From assembly GCA_018725425.1 (NCBI GenBank), contig QLUL01000012.1, forward strand, positions 1 to 14,306: a stretch of 14,306 bases of DNA. Reading direction: 5' to 3'. The notes beneath the pieces were generated by a model. That model was not told where the DNA came from, did no database searches, and saw only the letters and a list, made by a program, of their open reading frames with translations. Positions 1-7,657 of the stretch are shown here, piece after piece. This stretch comes from Chloroflexota bacterium. GTDB lineage: Bacteria > Chloroflexota > Dehalococcoidia > SZUA-161 > SpSt-899. The stretch's first letter is position 1. The number at the start of each line of letters is the position of its first letter. A program made the position numbers and the translations under genes.

Positions 1-622
1 TCCCCTTACCAGCGCTCTTGAGAAACCGCTTCATGAATTCTGGCGACTCCACCGCAAAGGAAGGCAATGGCCTGGTCTGTCCTGCCAGGCGCTGGGGGTA
101 CTCTAACGTACACTTGAGGATGAACCAGGCCACCGGGTTAATGTCTATAGCGGTAACCTCGCAGCCCAGGCGCATCGCCTCCAGGGGGATGGCCCCGCCC
201 CCAGCGAAGGGGTCGAGGACCCGGGGTGCCCTTCCTCCAAATGCCTTCTTGATCTCCAGGCGGAAGAACTCCAGGTCGGCGCTATCCTCCCGCCCCCAGT
301 GAAGGATGCCACCGTCGGTGTGCTCCTGGAGAACAGGAACCTTCCGGCCGTCTACGTTCTTGAATGTATCTTTCGCCTTGACTACGCCACCTAGCTTCTC
401 TAGCAGCTGCCGGCGCTCGGCGTCGTTGCCAGGGTCGGGGAGCAGGGTGGCGATGAGGGCAGCACGACAGGCAGCCAGCGGCCGCCGTGCCGGCCAAATA
501 TGGAGCGTGGAAATGTGCCCGTGCCGCACGTTCTTCTCATGCACCGAGTCAAGCGATGCTTGCTTCAGGGGAAAGGCGACTTCTATCAGACGAGGGGGGT
601 CATCTCGGCGTTCTTGCATCAT
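1..622 (-). CDS. DUF1156-type DNA methyltransferase, N-terminal 207 residues (truncated by window edge)
   Basis: Open frame running off the left edge, so it has no stop in the window. It starts at the ATG at 622-620, which overlaps the upstream gene's stop as ATGA; a second ATG follows at once. Residues about 11-60 carry the DUF1156 signature seen at the start of COG1743 methylases (RLIEVAFPLK, then HISTLHIWPARRPLAACR). Residues 136-150 give the SAM-binding motif I (LDPFAGGGAIPLEA), followed by an acidic strand end and NPVAW at 158-166. Family members are large adenine-specific DNA methylases (roughly 900 residues) that occur in defence islands with helicases and DUF499 ATPases. The catalytic DPPY-type motif would lie beyond the edge, so activity cannot be judged. 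The overlap with the nuclease gene implies translational coupling. Probable role: self-DNA marking for the operon's defence system (inference). Confidence 0.88.
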   Translation of the reverse strand, partial: MMQERRDDPPRLIEVAFPLKQASLDSVHEKNVRHGHISTLHIWPARRPLAACRAALIATLLPDPGNDAERRQLLEKLGGVVKAKDTFKNVDGRKVPVLQEHTDGGILHWGREDSADLEFFRLEIKKAFGGRAPRVLDPFAGGGAIPLEAMRLGCEVTAIDINPVAWFILKCTLEYPQRLAGQTRPLPSFAVESPEFMKRFLKSAGKG

Positions 623-2634
623 GACGACGCCTCCGGCAGCGCTGCTGTGATTGCTGCCATGAGTCCCATTGCCTTTCTTCGTGTCTGCTCAGGTAGCTCT
701 GACGCATCTTTCATCTGGCTGAGCTCCGCGCGAATTACCCTTGCTACAGACCCCTTGTTAAACTTGATTCCAAGCTCCTCCATCGCACGTTTAACACGTT
801 TGCAGAGTTGATCGGATCCTTTGACGGATATCTTCTTAGCGTTGGCCGCTAGCTCTCTCTTATAGACGTTCTTGACGCGCTCGAGGTAGAACTCTTCGGG
901 GAAAAGGTCCTCAATCGAGAACTCCTTGTCTGGAACACCGACCACTTCTCCCAGACTCAGAACCTGTGTCGGCTGGGCGTGGTAACGGGTGAGCCATTTC
1001 TTGACCAGCGCGTCTCGTGCCTCTCTGCCGGCCTTGTCGGAGTCAAGCAAAACGACTACATCAAGTTGTTGTCCAATCATAAAGGTGGCGATATATGCAG
1101 CCTCTGAAGCCCCACCTGTCGGGGTTATGAACACGTCCTCGGGAAGCCCTGACCCACCGGCTCGTTTGAGCAGGTTTGAGAGTTCTGTGATGATCCAGTA
1201 ATCATCTACTCCCTCCACAACCAAGTTCCTTCTGGACAGGAGGTAGCTGGTACTACCACTCATGCCCAAGGCTGCTTGAAGCACAAATTTTGCTTCCGGT
1301 TGGGCCTGCATGAAATCGTCGGAGACAACACTGCCATTCTCGGATTCGCTCAGGATACGAATTCGCTCTGGCGCAGCCAGGTCAATCATGAAGGGGAGAT
1401 GAGTTGTGTAGATGAGTGTGTTGTCGCGTGCGTATTGCTCCATGCGTGTCAACAGATCGCGTTGGGCATCTGGGTGCAAATGTAGGCCAGGTTCATCCAA
1501 AAGGATCACACAGCCCTTGAACGTCCCTTGACTTTCGTACATGAACATCAAGTCAAAGGAGAAGAACCACTGAAACCCCTTGGAACGCTCTTCCAGGCGG
1601 ATCAGCGAAGGATCTCGCTCATCCTTAACAAAGGTGTAGAACAATTGCCCATCTGCACGGAATTGAACCTCATATTTACGCTGCTTCCAACGATCAGAAA
1701 TCGTTCTGGTAAGCGTAGCCGATGCGTCATCCAGGTCGTACTGTCGTTGTTCGCGGTCCGGCAAGTTTCCTTTCTGGACTCCCTCGTCTAGATTTAGCCC
1801 AGCCAGCTCCATAATCATAAGAAGAGTCTTGTCTTCCTCAGTAAGTTGGTTGCGATTCATCCGTTCCTTGACTAGGTCTAGCTGGGCAGAGCCGGTAAAT
1901 GCACGGTAGTCAGACATGTAAATGAAGGTTGGTATGTGATTGATCAGGTAGTCCTGAACGTTTTGCTGCAGTGAGCCAAGCGACGCCAAGCGGGACGCTA
2001 TTGCGTTGAGACGTGATAGGTATTGCTGCACGTACTGTTCTTCATTCTCATGCTGAGGAGAAGGGTCACCAGGCGTGAAAACCTCCCGCAGAGCCGCAAT
2101 GTGCCCAGACGTGAGCGAAGGAAGTTCAGGCGCGCGCCCTCCAAACGCCAGCTCGCGCGCCTCTCGTAGAAGCTCAGTGGCTTTCTGTCGAAAGGTGTCT
2201 CCAACAGGCTCTTGAGGCCCTGGTAACGAGCCGAAAGATTCTTCAATCAATTTCCTAGGCCACTTGTCGGGAACGAGTTCATGCAAGGACTCAATAACAA
2301 AAGTACCCCCATAGGTACGACCGATGTCCACATGCGTTGGACTGACGTCTCGCCCAACGAGTTGGGAAAGTCCCTCCTTTTCGCTGTCCTCCAACTCAAA
2401 CCTGACCCAACAGACAACTTGGTTTTGGTCTCGCGCCCTCCTGTGAGCTCTGGGCCACTCCCTGTCCATGGAATACGATTCGTCCCTGAAGGGCTTGAAT
2501 TTGTGCAGGGCTTTTAGGAGCGCGGTCTTACCAGACTCGTTCTTGCCAACGAGAGTCGTAAGGGGGGACACTTTGACCCATCCGGAATCTTGGAAGCACT
2601 TGTACATTTGAACTCGGAAATCGATAATCTTCAT
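619..2634 (-). CDS. OLD-family ATP-dependent endonuclease (AAA ATPase plus TOPRIM nuclease)
   Basis: A 671-residue protein. The N-terminal part is an SMC/ABC-like ATPase. Walker A is GKNESGKT at 30-37, a signature-like segment lies near 349-362, Walker B is CVILLDEPGLHLHP at 375-388, and a switch-like THLPF follows at 411-415. The C-terminal part is a TOPRIM domain: LVVEG with E474, then VVLLDSDKAG with D531 and D533, which are the metal-binding acidic residues expected of OLD nucleases. Length fits the OLD family. A strong ribosome site (AGGAGG, 2642-2647) sits 7 bases before the ATG. It lies 33 bases after the helicase stop and overlaps the methylase start. Known relatives include Gabija GajA and P2 OLD, which cut or nick DNA under nucleotide control. 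Here it is probably the effector nuclease of the operon (inference). Confidence 0.92.
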   Translation of the reverse strand: MKIIDFRVQMYKCFQDSGWVKVSPLTTLVGKNESGKTALLKALHKFKPFRDESYSMDREWPRAHRRARDQNQVVCWVRFELEDSEKEGLSQLVGRDVSPTHVDIGRTYGGTFVIESLHELVPDKWPRKLIEESFGSLPGPQEPVGDTFRQKATELLREARELAFGGRAPELPSLTSGHIAALREVFTPGDPSPQHENEEQYVQQYLSRLNAIASRLASLGSLQQNVQDYLINHIPTFIYMSDYRAFTGSAQLDLVKERMNRNQLTEEDKTLLMIMELAGLNLDEGVQKGNLPDREQRQYDLDDASATLTRTISDRWKQRKYEVQFRADGQLFYTFVKDERDPSLIRLEERSKGFQWFFSFDLMFMYESQGTFKGCVILLDEPGLHLHPDAQRDLLTRMEQYARDNTLIYTTHLPFMIDLAAPERIRILSESENGSVVSDDFMQAQPEAKFVLQAALGMSGSTSYLLSRRNLVVEGVDDYWIITELSNLLKRAGGSGLPEDVFITPTGGASEAAYIATFMIGQQLDVVVLLDSDKAGREARDALVKKWLTRYHAQPTQVLSLGEVVGVPDKEFSIEDLFPEEFYLERVKNVYKRELAANAKKISVKGSDQLCKRVKRAMEELGIKFNKGSVARVIRAELSQMKDASELPEQTRRKAMGLMAAITAALPEASS

Positions 2635-2640
2635 TGCTTT

Positions 2641-2647
2641 ACCTCCT
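2641..2647 (-). promoter_or_regulatory. Strong ribosome binding site of the OLD nuclease gene
   Basis: On the minus strand this reads AGGAGGT, 6 bases before the ATG at 2634-2632. It fixes the nuclease start and lies in the 33-base gap after the helicase stop. Confidence 0.8.
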
Positions 2648-2667
2648 GTCCTTGCATTCTCATTTCT

Positions 2668-5600
2668 TCATTCTGCAGCCTCAAATACGCTGCTTTCGTC
2701 AATAATCACCCCGCCCCTAGCCCGCACCAGGAGCTTCTGGAAAGGGTCTTGCACTCGAAGGAGTCGGGGCTGGGTGGTGGCACAATCGTAAACCACATAG
2801 AGCCAATACTCTTGACGCAGATTCGCTGCCTTGGGCCACTCGTTGTCTGTCAGCTCGATGTCTCCTACTCCTCTGCGGCCCTTCACCTCGATGCACCGCT
2901 TTTCATCACCAGGGCGGTGGGACAACAGGTCGAAGCCTGGATGTCTGTCAAGGCCAGCCTGCCAGGCGAGCTCCGGTGTTGACACGTCATCTACCCTGGC
3001 TCCAAAGGACTCCTCATAGGTTCGTGACACCTGCATAGCGATGCGCTCAACCTCCTTGTCATGCCGCTGACGATCCGCCGGGTCGGTGGAGGGCAACACT
3101 AAGGCATGGGCCAGGAAGGTAATTTCTCCAACGTCTACCAGTTCTGGCTCCCGATGCAGAACAGCCAGTGTTCTCGTACGCTGTGCAGCGATAGCGTGCT
3201 GTTTTTTCTTCACAGTCTCCAACCCAGCCCTGGCAGCAGCATCACCAGCCTGCGCCCTTCCCCTGAGCCTGGCACGAGACTGCAGAAGCTCAGCTTCCTG
3301 GTAGTCAAACCCGGCCTGGACAAACGTCTCGCTGCCCTTCACTAAGGCGGCCAGTTGCTCTGCTTGCTGCCTTGCCATAGGTTGGGCTACACCATCCTGC
3401 AGATAGGTTCTGGCGCGAATGAGGGCCTGATCAACCTGGTTGTGAGATGGCAAAGCAAGGGGCGTAACGTGGGTGGCAGGTCGGAGGATCATCAACAGTT
3501 CTACGGGACACTCCCCTGGTTCACCGTCTAGCGCCTGGGTAAGTGCTACCAGCCGCGCCTCCAGTACTTGATCAGACCCAAAAGCTTCAGGAAACTGGGG
3601 GTCAGACCGGCGGACTGTCGATACCATGGCCAGACGGTAGAGGTATGGTTCTGTGGCATACGGGTCCACAAAAGTCGCCCCGCGGAGAGCGTCCTGGGAA
3701 ACACGCTCACAGAAGTAGGCGCTGTAGCAGTCGAAGAAAGACTCGCCCGGACGCAAGAATAGAACGTCTTCGTCGTCTTCCGGCTTGTAGATTGTTAGCG
3801 GCATTCGATGTCCCTCGGTAGCCTCCTCCAAAGCTAGTGCCAGGGGCAACGGCAGCCGCTCGAAGTAGAACCGATTGGCCAAGTCTCCAGCGATACCGAT
3901 ACCCAGTCGCGGCGCTGTCTTTTCCAGAAAGCGGTGGACATACCCGGGGAGGAGGCGGTTGAACTGGCCGCGCTCCCGCTGAGATAGCAGGGCAGAGAGT
4001 TCCACATCCCCACCAAGACGCAGTTTAGCGTCGTGTTCTTCGATCGCCGTTACCTGCTGGACTGTGAGCAGGTCCTCGATGGCTCTGGATTCCTCGTCAG
4101 CCCGATCTTCCACTACCGCTCGCATGATGATCTCGCTCAGGGATACGCCCTGGAACTGTCGTCCGATAACATCGAATACCTTGTCTGACCCCAGTTCCTT
4201 GCGGATACGCTCCAGCTTTTCCAGCAGTGTCTTGAGCACCCGCCCCTCACGCGTCTGATTCGCAACGATGTTTGCCAGCACCACGGGATCATGGGTCTGC
4301 TTGTATCGGTGGATGCGCCCAAACCGCTGCTCAATGCGGGCGGGATTCCAGGGGATGTCGTAGTTGACCGTGGTCCAGCAGAACTGCAGGTTGATGCCCT
4401 CGCCGGCAGCATCTGTCGCCACCATGAAGCGACACCTGGTGCGGAATTCTTCAACCTGGGCTTCTCGCTCCGGGTACGGCATTCCCCCGTGGATGTGCGC
4501 CACTTCCCCGGTATAGCCCAGAGCTTCAAGACGCCTTACCAGGAAGTCCATGGTGTCCCGGTGTTCGGTGAAGATGAGGAGCTTCTCTCCTTTGAATCGT
4601 TCATCCTGAATGATCTGACGCAGCTTCTCGAACTTGGACTCTTCTCCGGCTTCGAATACTCGTCGGGCTAGTTCGACCAGAGATAAGACTTGAAGTTTCT
4701 CCACCTGGAGTTCGGCCAGGTTGGTGGCGGTAGTAGCAGCCATCGCTTCATCTTCGGCAACATCCCGCTGCTCCCGGCCCTCCTGTGCCGTCTCCTCTTC
4801 ACCGGTCATCTGATCCTCAATGTCAAAGACCTTGAGCCGCTCCTGCTGAACCTGCATTTCCCTTTCACTCAGCTTGTTGGCTATAATGGCTGTGATGTAC
4901 TCCTCTAATCGGACAAGTCGACGTTCAAGGGAGCGGAGCAATGCCCAACTGGAACTGGCAGCACGGCGTTGCAATACGCTCATTGCGAGTCTGGCCGCTG
5001 AGCGGTTGAGCATCCGTGCCCGATTGTAATAGGTGCGTATGTACGAGGTCATCTCCTCGTAGAGTTTTCCTTCCGATTCTGTGAAGTCGTAGCTAACGGT
5101 GTTACTCTCACGAGTAGGGAAAATACGCTGCCCATCGTACCGCACCATCTCCTCCTTTGTTCGACGCAGGAAATGGTTGGCTCTAGACTCTGGTGGAAAC
5201 TTGTAGAAGGCTTCCAGTGTGCTAAGGAGGTTGGGCACCAGCAGGCGCCACAGAGCGTAATAGGGGAACTCCTTGCCCATATGTGGAGTAGCGGTGAGTA
5301 ACAGCAGATGATGGGCCTGCCAGGGCAGCCGACGGGGTGGACGAGTCTCCTGGAGGGGTTCGGCCCCAGCAAGTAGCTCGGCCAATTTGTAGCGATCAGT
5401 GGTGTCGTAAGTCAGGTCAGCATTACGGGTGGCGGACAACTTGTGAGCTTCGTCAAAGACCACAAGGTCATAGGGCGATGTCTCAGGGTTTGCCAGGCGC
5501 TCAAATGCTTTATCCCCGGCCAGTGTATCCAGGCTCACAATAACCAGGTCGCTTCCGTGATCGGCGAAGGGATTATCTAAGCGGCAATCCTGGCCAGAGA

Positions 5601-6210
5601 CCTCCCGGAAGTGGAGAGAGAATAGAGTTCGCATCTCTCGTTTCCAGTTGCCAACCAGCCCAGCCGGGGGCACAATGAGGACCCGCGTAATAAGGCGCCG
5701 ATTCAGCATCTCCCGAACATAAAGCCCGGTCATGATCGTCTTGCCAGCACCGGCATCATCAGCCAGAAGAAAGCGCAGCCTCGGCTGTGACAGCATGTGT
5801 TGGTAGACAGCAACGATCTGGTGTGGCACCGGGTCGATTAACGCGATCTCAACGCTAAAGGTAGAACTGAAAAGATGGCCGTAGCGCAAGCGCTCACCTT
5901 CCACAAAAAGCCGCACCGCTTCGCTTTCGGCGCGGAAGTCCAGCGCGGGAACCGTTGAGGTGGCTATGTAAGTTGTCCCTCGCTCGTGGATAGCCGATGG
6001 GCCCGCCTGGGTGAGAGCGGACTTAGAAGGAGTTTCAGCAAGAGCAGTGAGAGCTTTTAAGGACAAGCGACTGGGTCGCGCCTGGCTATTCTCCCATCTG
6101 CTGACTGTAACATAGGTAACTCCGAGCCGCTCCGATAGCTGGCCCTGAGTCAGCCCCAGCCGTTTTCGTAACGCTCGAATCCACTCCGCCGTATTTTGCG
6201 TTGAATCCAT
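2668..6210 (-). CDS. XRE helix-turn-helix / SNF2-type helicase / DUF3883-like fusion protein
   Basis: A 1180-residue protein (residue numbers below count from an alternative TTG one codon upstream). Residues 9-55 form an XRE/Cro helix-turn-helix (RKRLGLTQGQLSERLGVTYV, then VSRWENS). Residues 147-310 hold the SNF2-type helicase N domain: LLADDAGAGKT, the DEAH box VVFDEAHK at 251-258, and LLTATPH. A charged, coiled-coil-prone stretch covers about 425-515. The helicase C domain spans about 540-645 (LLIFTEHRDT, VATDAAGEGINLQF, RIEQRFGRIHR). The last ~130 residues match DUF3883, with FDLLS and IEVKG near 1108-1112, the pattern of PD-(D/E)XK-like folds. Such helicases are core parts of several defence systems, including DISARM DrmD-like proteins. 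It is first in the operon. The ATG at 6210-6208 was preferred over TTG; the ribosome site is weak, with a predicted leader of about 22 bases. Confidence 0.9.
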   Translation of the reverse strand: MDSTQNTAEWIRALRKRLGLTQGQLSERLGVTYVTVSRWENSQARPSRLSLKALTALAETPSKSALTQAGPSAIHERGTTYIATSTVPALDFRAESEAVRLFVEGERLRYGHLFSSTFSVEIALIDPVPHQIVAVYQHMLSQPRLRFLLADDAGAGKTIMTGLYVREMLNRRLITRVLIVPPAGLVGNWKREMRTLFSLHFREVSGQDCRLDNPFADHGSDLVIVSLDTLAGDKAFERLANPETSPYDLVVFDEAHKLSATRNADLTYDTTDRYKLAELLAGAEPLQETRPPRRLPWQAHHLLLLTATPHMGKEFPYYALWRLLVPNLLSTLEAFYKFPPESRANHFLRRTKEEMVRYDGQRIFPTRESNTVSYDFTESEGKLYEEMTSYIRTYYNRARMLNRSAARLAMSVLQRRAASSSWALLRSLERRLVRLEEYITAIIANKLSEREMQVQQERLKVFDIEDQMTGEEETAQEGREQRDVAEDEAMAATTATNLAELQVEKLQVLSLVELARRVFEAGEESKFEKLRQIIQDERFKGEKLLIFTEHRDTMDFLVRRLEALGYTGEVAHIHGGMPYPEREAQVEEFRTRCRFMVATDAAGEGINLQFCWTTVNYDIPWNPARIEQRFGRIHRYKQTHDPVVLANIVANQTREGRVLKTLLEKLERIRKELGSDKVFDVIGRQFQGVSLSEIIMRAVVEDRADEESRAIEDLLTVQQVTAIEEHDAKLRLGGDVELSALLSQRERGQFNRLLPGYVHRFLEKTAPRLGIGIAGDLANRFYFERLPLPLALALEEATEGHRMPLTIYKPEDDEDVLFLRPGESFFDCYSAYFCERVSQDALRGATFVDPYATEPYLYRLAMVSTVRRSDPQFPEAFGSDQVLEARLVALTQALDGEPGECPVELLMILRPATHVTPLALPSHNQVDQALIRARTYLQDGVAQPMARQQAEQLAALVKGSETFVQAGFDYQEAELLQSRARLRGRAQAGDAAARAGLETVKKKQHAIAAQRTRTLAVLHREPELVDVGEITFLAHALVLPSTDPADRQRHDKEVERIAMQVSRTYEESFGARVDDVSTPELAWQAGLDRHPGFDLLSHRPGDEKRCIEVKGRRGVGDIELTDNEWPKAANLRQEYWLYVVYDCATTQPRLLRVQDPFQKLLVRARGGVIIDESSVFEAAE

Positions 6211-6238
6211 CAAGCCAGTCCATCCATTCTTTTAACAA

Positions 6239-6267
6239 AGTATAAATGACCAGGCGACAGAATGCAA
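6239..6267 (-). promoter_or_regulatory. Sigma-70-like promoter of the helicase-nuclease-methylase operon
   Basis: On the minus strand TTGCAT (6267-6262) is followed by a 17-base spacer and TATACT (6244-6239). This predicts a start near 6232 and a leader of about 22 bases before the helicase ATG. The AT-rich segment AACAAAG overlapping the -10 resembles half of the palindrome at 6297-6321. Confidence 0.6.
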
Positions 6268-6296
6268 GGGCCAGCAAAATGCTGAATTCTTTCCTG

Positions 6297-6321
6297 GTGA
6301 ACAAACCGTCATTTTGTTTAC
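6297..6321. promoter_or_regulatory. 25-base palindrome, candidate operator for the HTH-helicase
   Basis: The arms GTGAACAAA and TTTGTTTAC are reverse complements except for one base, separated by 7 bases. The site lies 30 bases upstream of the -35 box of the operon whose first gene carries an XRE-type HTH. The size and spacing suit a dimeric XRE regulator. Autoregulation is inference. Confidence 0.45.
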
Positions 6322-6387
6322 TTCGGGGAAAAGGCTAACGTCACATTGGTAGACTGAAAGCTAGGCTAGAAAGTCTGTCTATTCCAT

Positions 6388-6458
6388 GGATACGTGAACA
6401 TAGATACACATAGATTCACCCCCTAGATGAAGTAAGCGGGTGTAACTTCACGGATTCA
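6388..6458 (-). repeat. Degenerate copy of the TCACGGATT MITE-like repeat
   Basis: TTCACGGATTCAGGT at 6447-6461 is identical, reverse-complemented, to one end of the element at 10908-11003. An AGATGAA segment further in also fits that element. The far end at about 6388-6397 (ATACGTGAA) is only an approximate match to its terminus, so the extent is uncertain. It overlaps the stop codon of the FRG gene. Confidence 0.35.
6395..6419. repeat. Palindrome with a tandem 10-mer, upstream of the helicase promoter
   Basis: GTGAA at 6395 pairs with TTCAC at 6415-6419. Between them CATAGATACA is followed directly by CATAGATTCA, a 10-base period or one helical turn. The left arm GTGAACA is shared with the palindrome at 6297. 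It could be a second regulator site or only part of the degenerate repeat listed at 6388-6458. Confidence 0.3.
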
Positions 6459-7469
6459 GGTATATGCTAAATAAGTCGGTCCAATTTGTTTCTTAAAAGT
6501 CGCTTTTCCTCCATTCTCCCACTCTTCCTGAAATTGGGTTAATTCTTCTGAAGTAAACTCATATGGAGATGAGGATACAATCTCAAAGTTCAACTCATCA
6601 ACATAGAATTCAGGTTTCAAAGGAAACTTATAACGTGAACAAATGTCAACAGATACTTCCCTTGAAAATATTTTCCCTCCTAATATTTCTTTCGCTTTAT
6701 CTTTTATGGGATCGGCAGGGAACAATTTCCCCCCACCTTCAAACATGTCATAGATGTATTCTGAGCTCTTTTTTGTCTGATGAAAAAGCATCTTATGGGC
6801 TGAGTAATCTTCACGACTCTCTAATTGCACTGTATATGCTTTCTGGTTGCCAGGCCTTGGAAAAGGTTGCAAACCAATTGGTTGTAATTTGGGAACATTT
6901 GTCGGATTAGTGATATTATATACTATCGATGGAGTCTTCATAAAAACACCAAGCTCATCCTGTTCTACAATAGGTAAATATTTCTCTGCTGCTTTTGAAT
7001 GGTGACAAACAGCAAAGAATGCAGCGACCATAGGATCCGAAGTTACGTCTAAAAATTCAGTTCTAAATCCATAATGTTGTGCTAATCCAGTGAAACTAAT
7101 ATGAATACCATACTTTATAATATCTTGAACAGCCGGATGAGTTTGAATAACCCTCTCAAATTCTCTCTGTTTTAGACGCGCCTCAAACAAATCATAAATA
7201 GTTAGTTCACCTCGATAAATTTTCGGAACACAGCTTGGGAAATCTTGTACCTGTCCTCGATAAATAAATAGTGTCTGATTACCTGGAACTAAAATTATGG
7301 AACCATCTATCCATTCCTGGGGCATGAACGTTTCTTTCTCAGGAAATAAATGATTTTGATATAATTGGGCACGGACTTCAGGTATTCTTTTTAAGAAATG
7401 TTTCCGATTTTCTCTCTCCCTTTCAAGCTGCTGTAAGACTTCAAAGATATCCGAATAATAAGAGGCCAT
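6456..7469 (-). CDS. FRG-domain protein, probable integron cassette gene
   Basis: A 337-residue protein if started at the ATG at 7469-7467, which has GAGGAG 7 bases upstream; a TTG nine codons earlier is less likely. The FRG domain shows as YRGQ at 70-73 and the block LAQHYGFRTEFLD at 129-141, then PMVAAFFAV. These are the conserved patches of the family. No signal peptide or membrane segment is evident. The FRG domain occurs in many poorly characterised and defence-associated proteins, and its biochemical role is unknown to me. The gene is visibly more AT-rich than the helicase operon, and its upstream boundary is an attC-like site 40 bases away. Both points suggest horizontal arrival as a cassette. 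The last codon and stop lie in or next to a dispersed repeat, so the C-terminus may have been altered. Confidence 0.82.
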   Translation of the reverse strand: MASYYSDIFEVLQQLERERENRKHFLKRIPEVRAQLYQNHLFPEKETFMPQEWIDGSIILVPGNQTLFIYRGQVQDFPSCVPKIYRGELTIYDLFEARLKQREFERVIQTHPAVQDIIKYGIHISFTGLAQHYGFRTEFLDVTSDPMVAAFFAVCHHSKAAEKYLPIVEQDELGVFMKTPSIVYNITNPTNVPKLQPIGLQPFPRPGNQKAYTVQLESREDYSAHKMLFHQTKKSSEYIYDMFEGGGKLFPADPIKDKAKEILGGKIFSREVSVDICSRYKFPLKPEFYVDELNFEIVSSSPYEFTSEELTQFQEEWENGGKATFKKQIGPTYLAYT

Positions 7470-7508
7470 ACTACGACTCCTCGTAATGTCAAACAAAGTT
7501 TTCTGCTA

Positions 7509-7637
7509 CATGACGCCCGAGTTCACCCGCTGCACGGCGCTAACAGAATACGCCCAATTCTGGCAAAATGCAATTTGGCCGTTGAACCTAGAAAAATCGA
7601 GCCAGCTAGTGCAGTCGGGTGCAATGAGTTGTTATGT
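7509..7637 (-). other. attC-like recombination site (integron cassette site)
   Basis: Read on the minus strand this 129-base stretch begins ACATAACAACTCATTGCACCC and ends near CGGGTGAACTCGGGCGTCATGT. The two ends pair as an imperfect hairpin. CATAAC pairs with GTCATG apart from one mismatch. CACCCGACTGCAC pairs with GTGCAGCGGGTG, leaving a single unpaired A like the extrahelical bases of attC sites. The unpaired gap between the two paired blocks and a long inner loop also match attC architecture. It begins 21 bases after the stop of the 254-aa gene, the usual place in a cassette. The terminal heptamer GTCATGT departs from the GTTRRRY consensus at two positions. Confidence 0.55.
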
Positions 7638-7657
7638 GTTTCCATCGAGCTCGAAAT

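Noticed and set aside
6320..6450. A second attC site after the FRG gene
   Set aside because: TTACACCCG, GGGTGAATC and GTTAGCC fragments are present on the minus strand but do not form the paired L/R boxes with suitable spacing.
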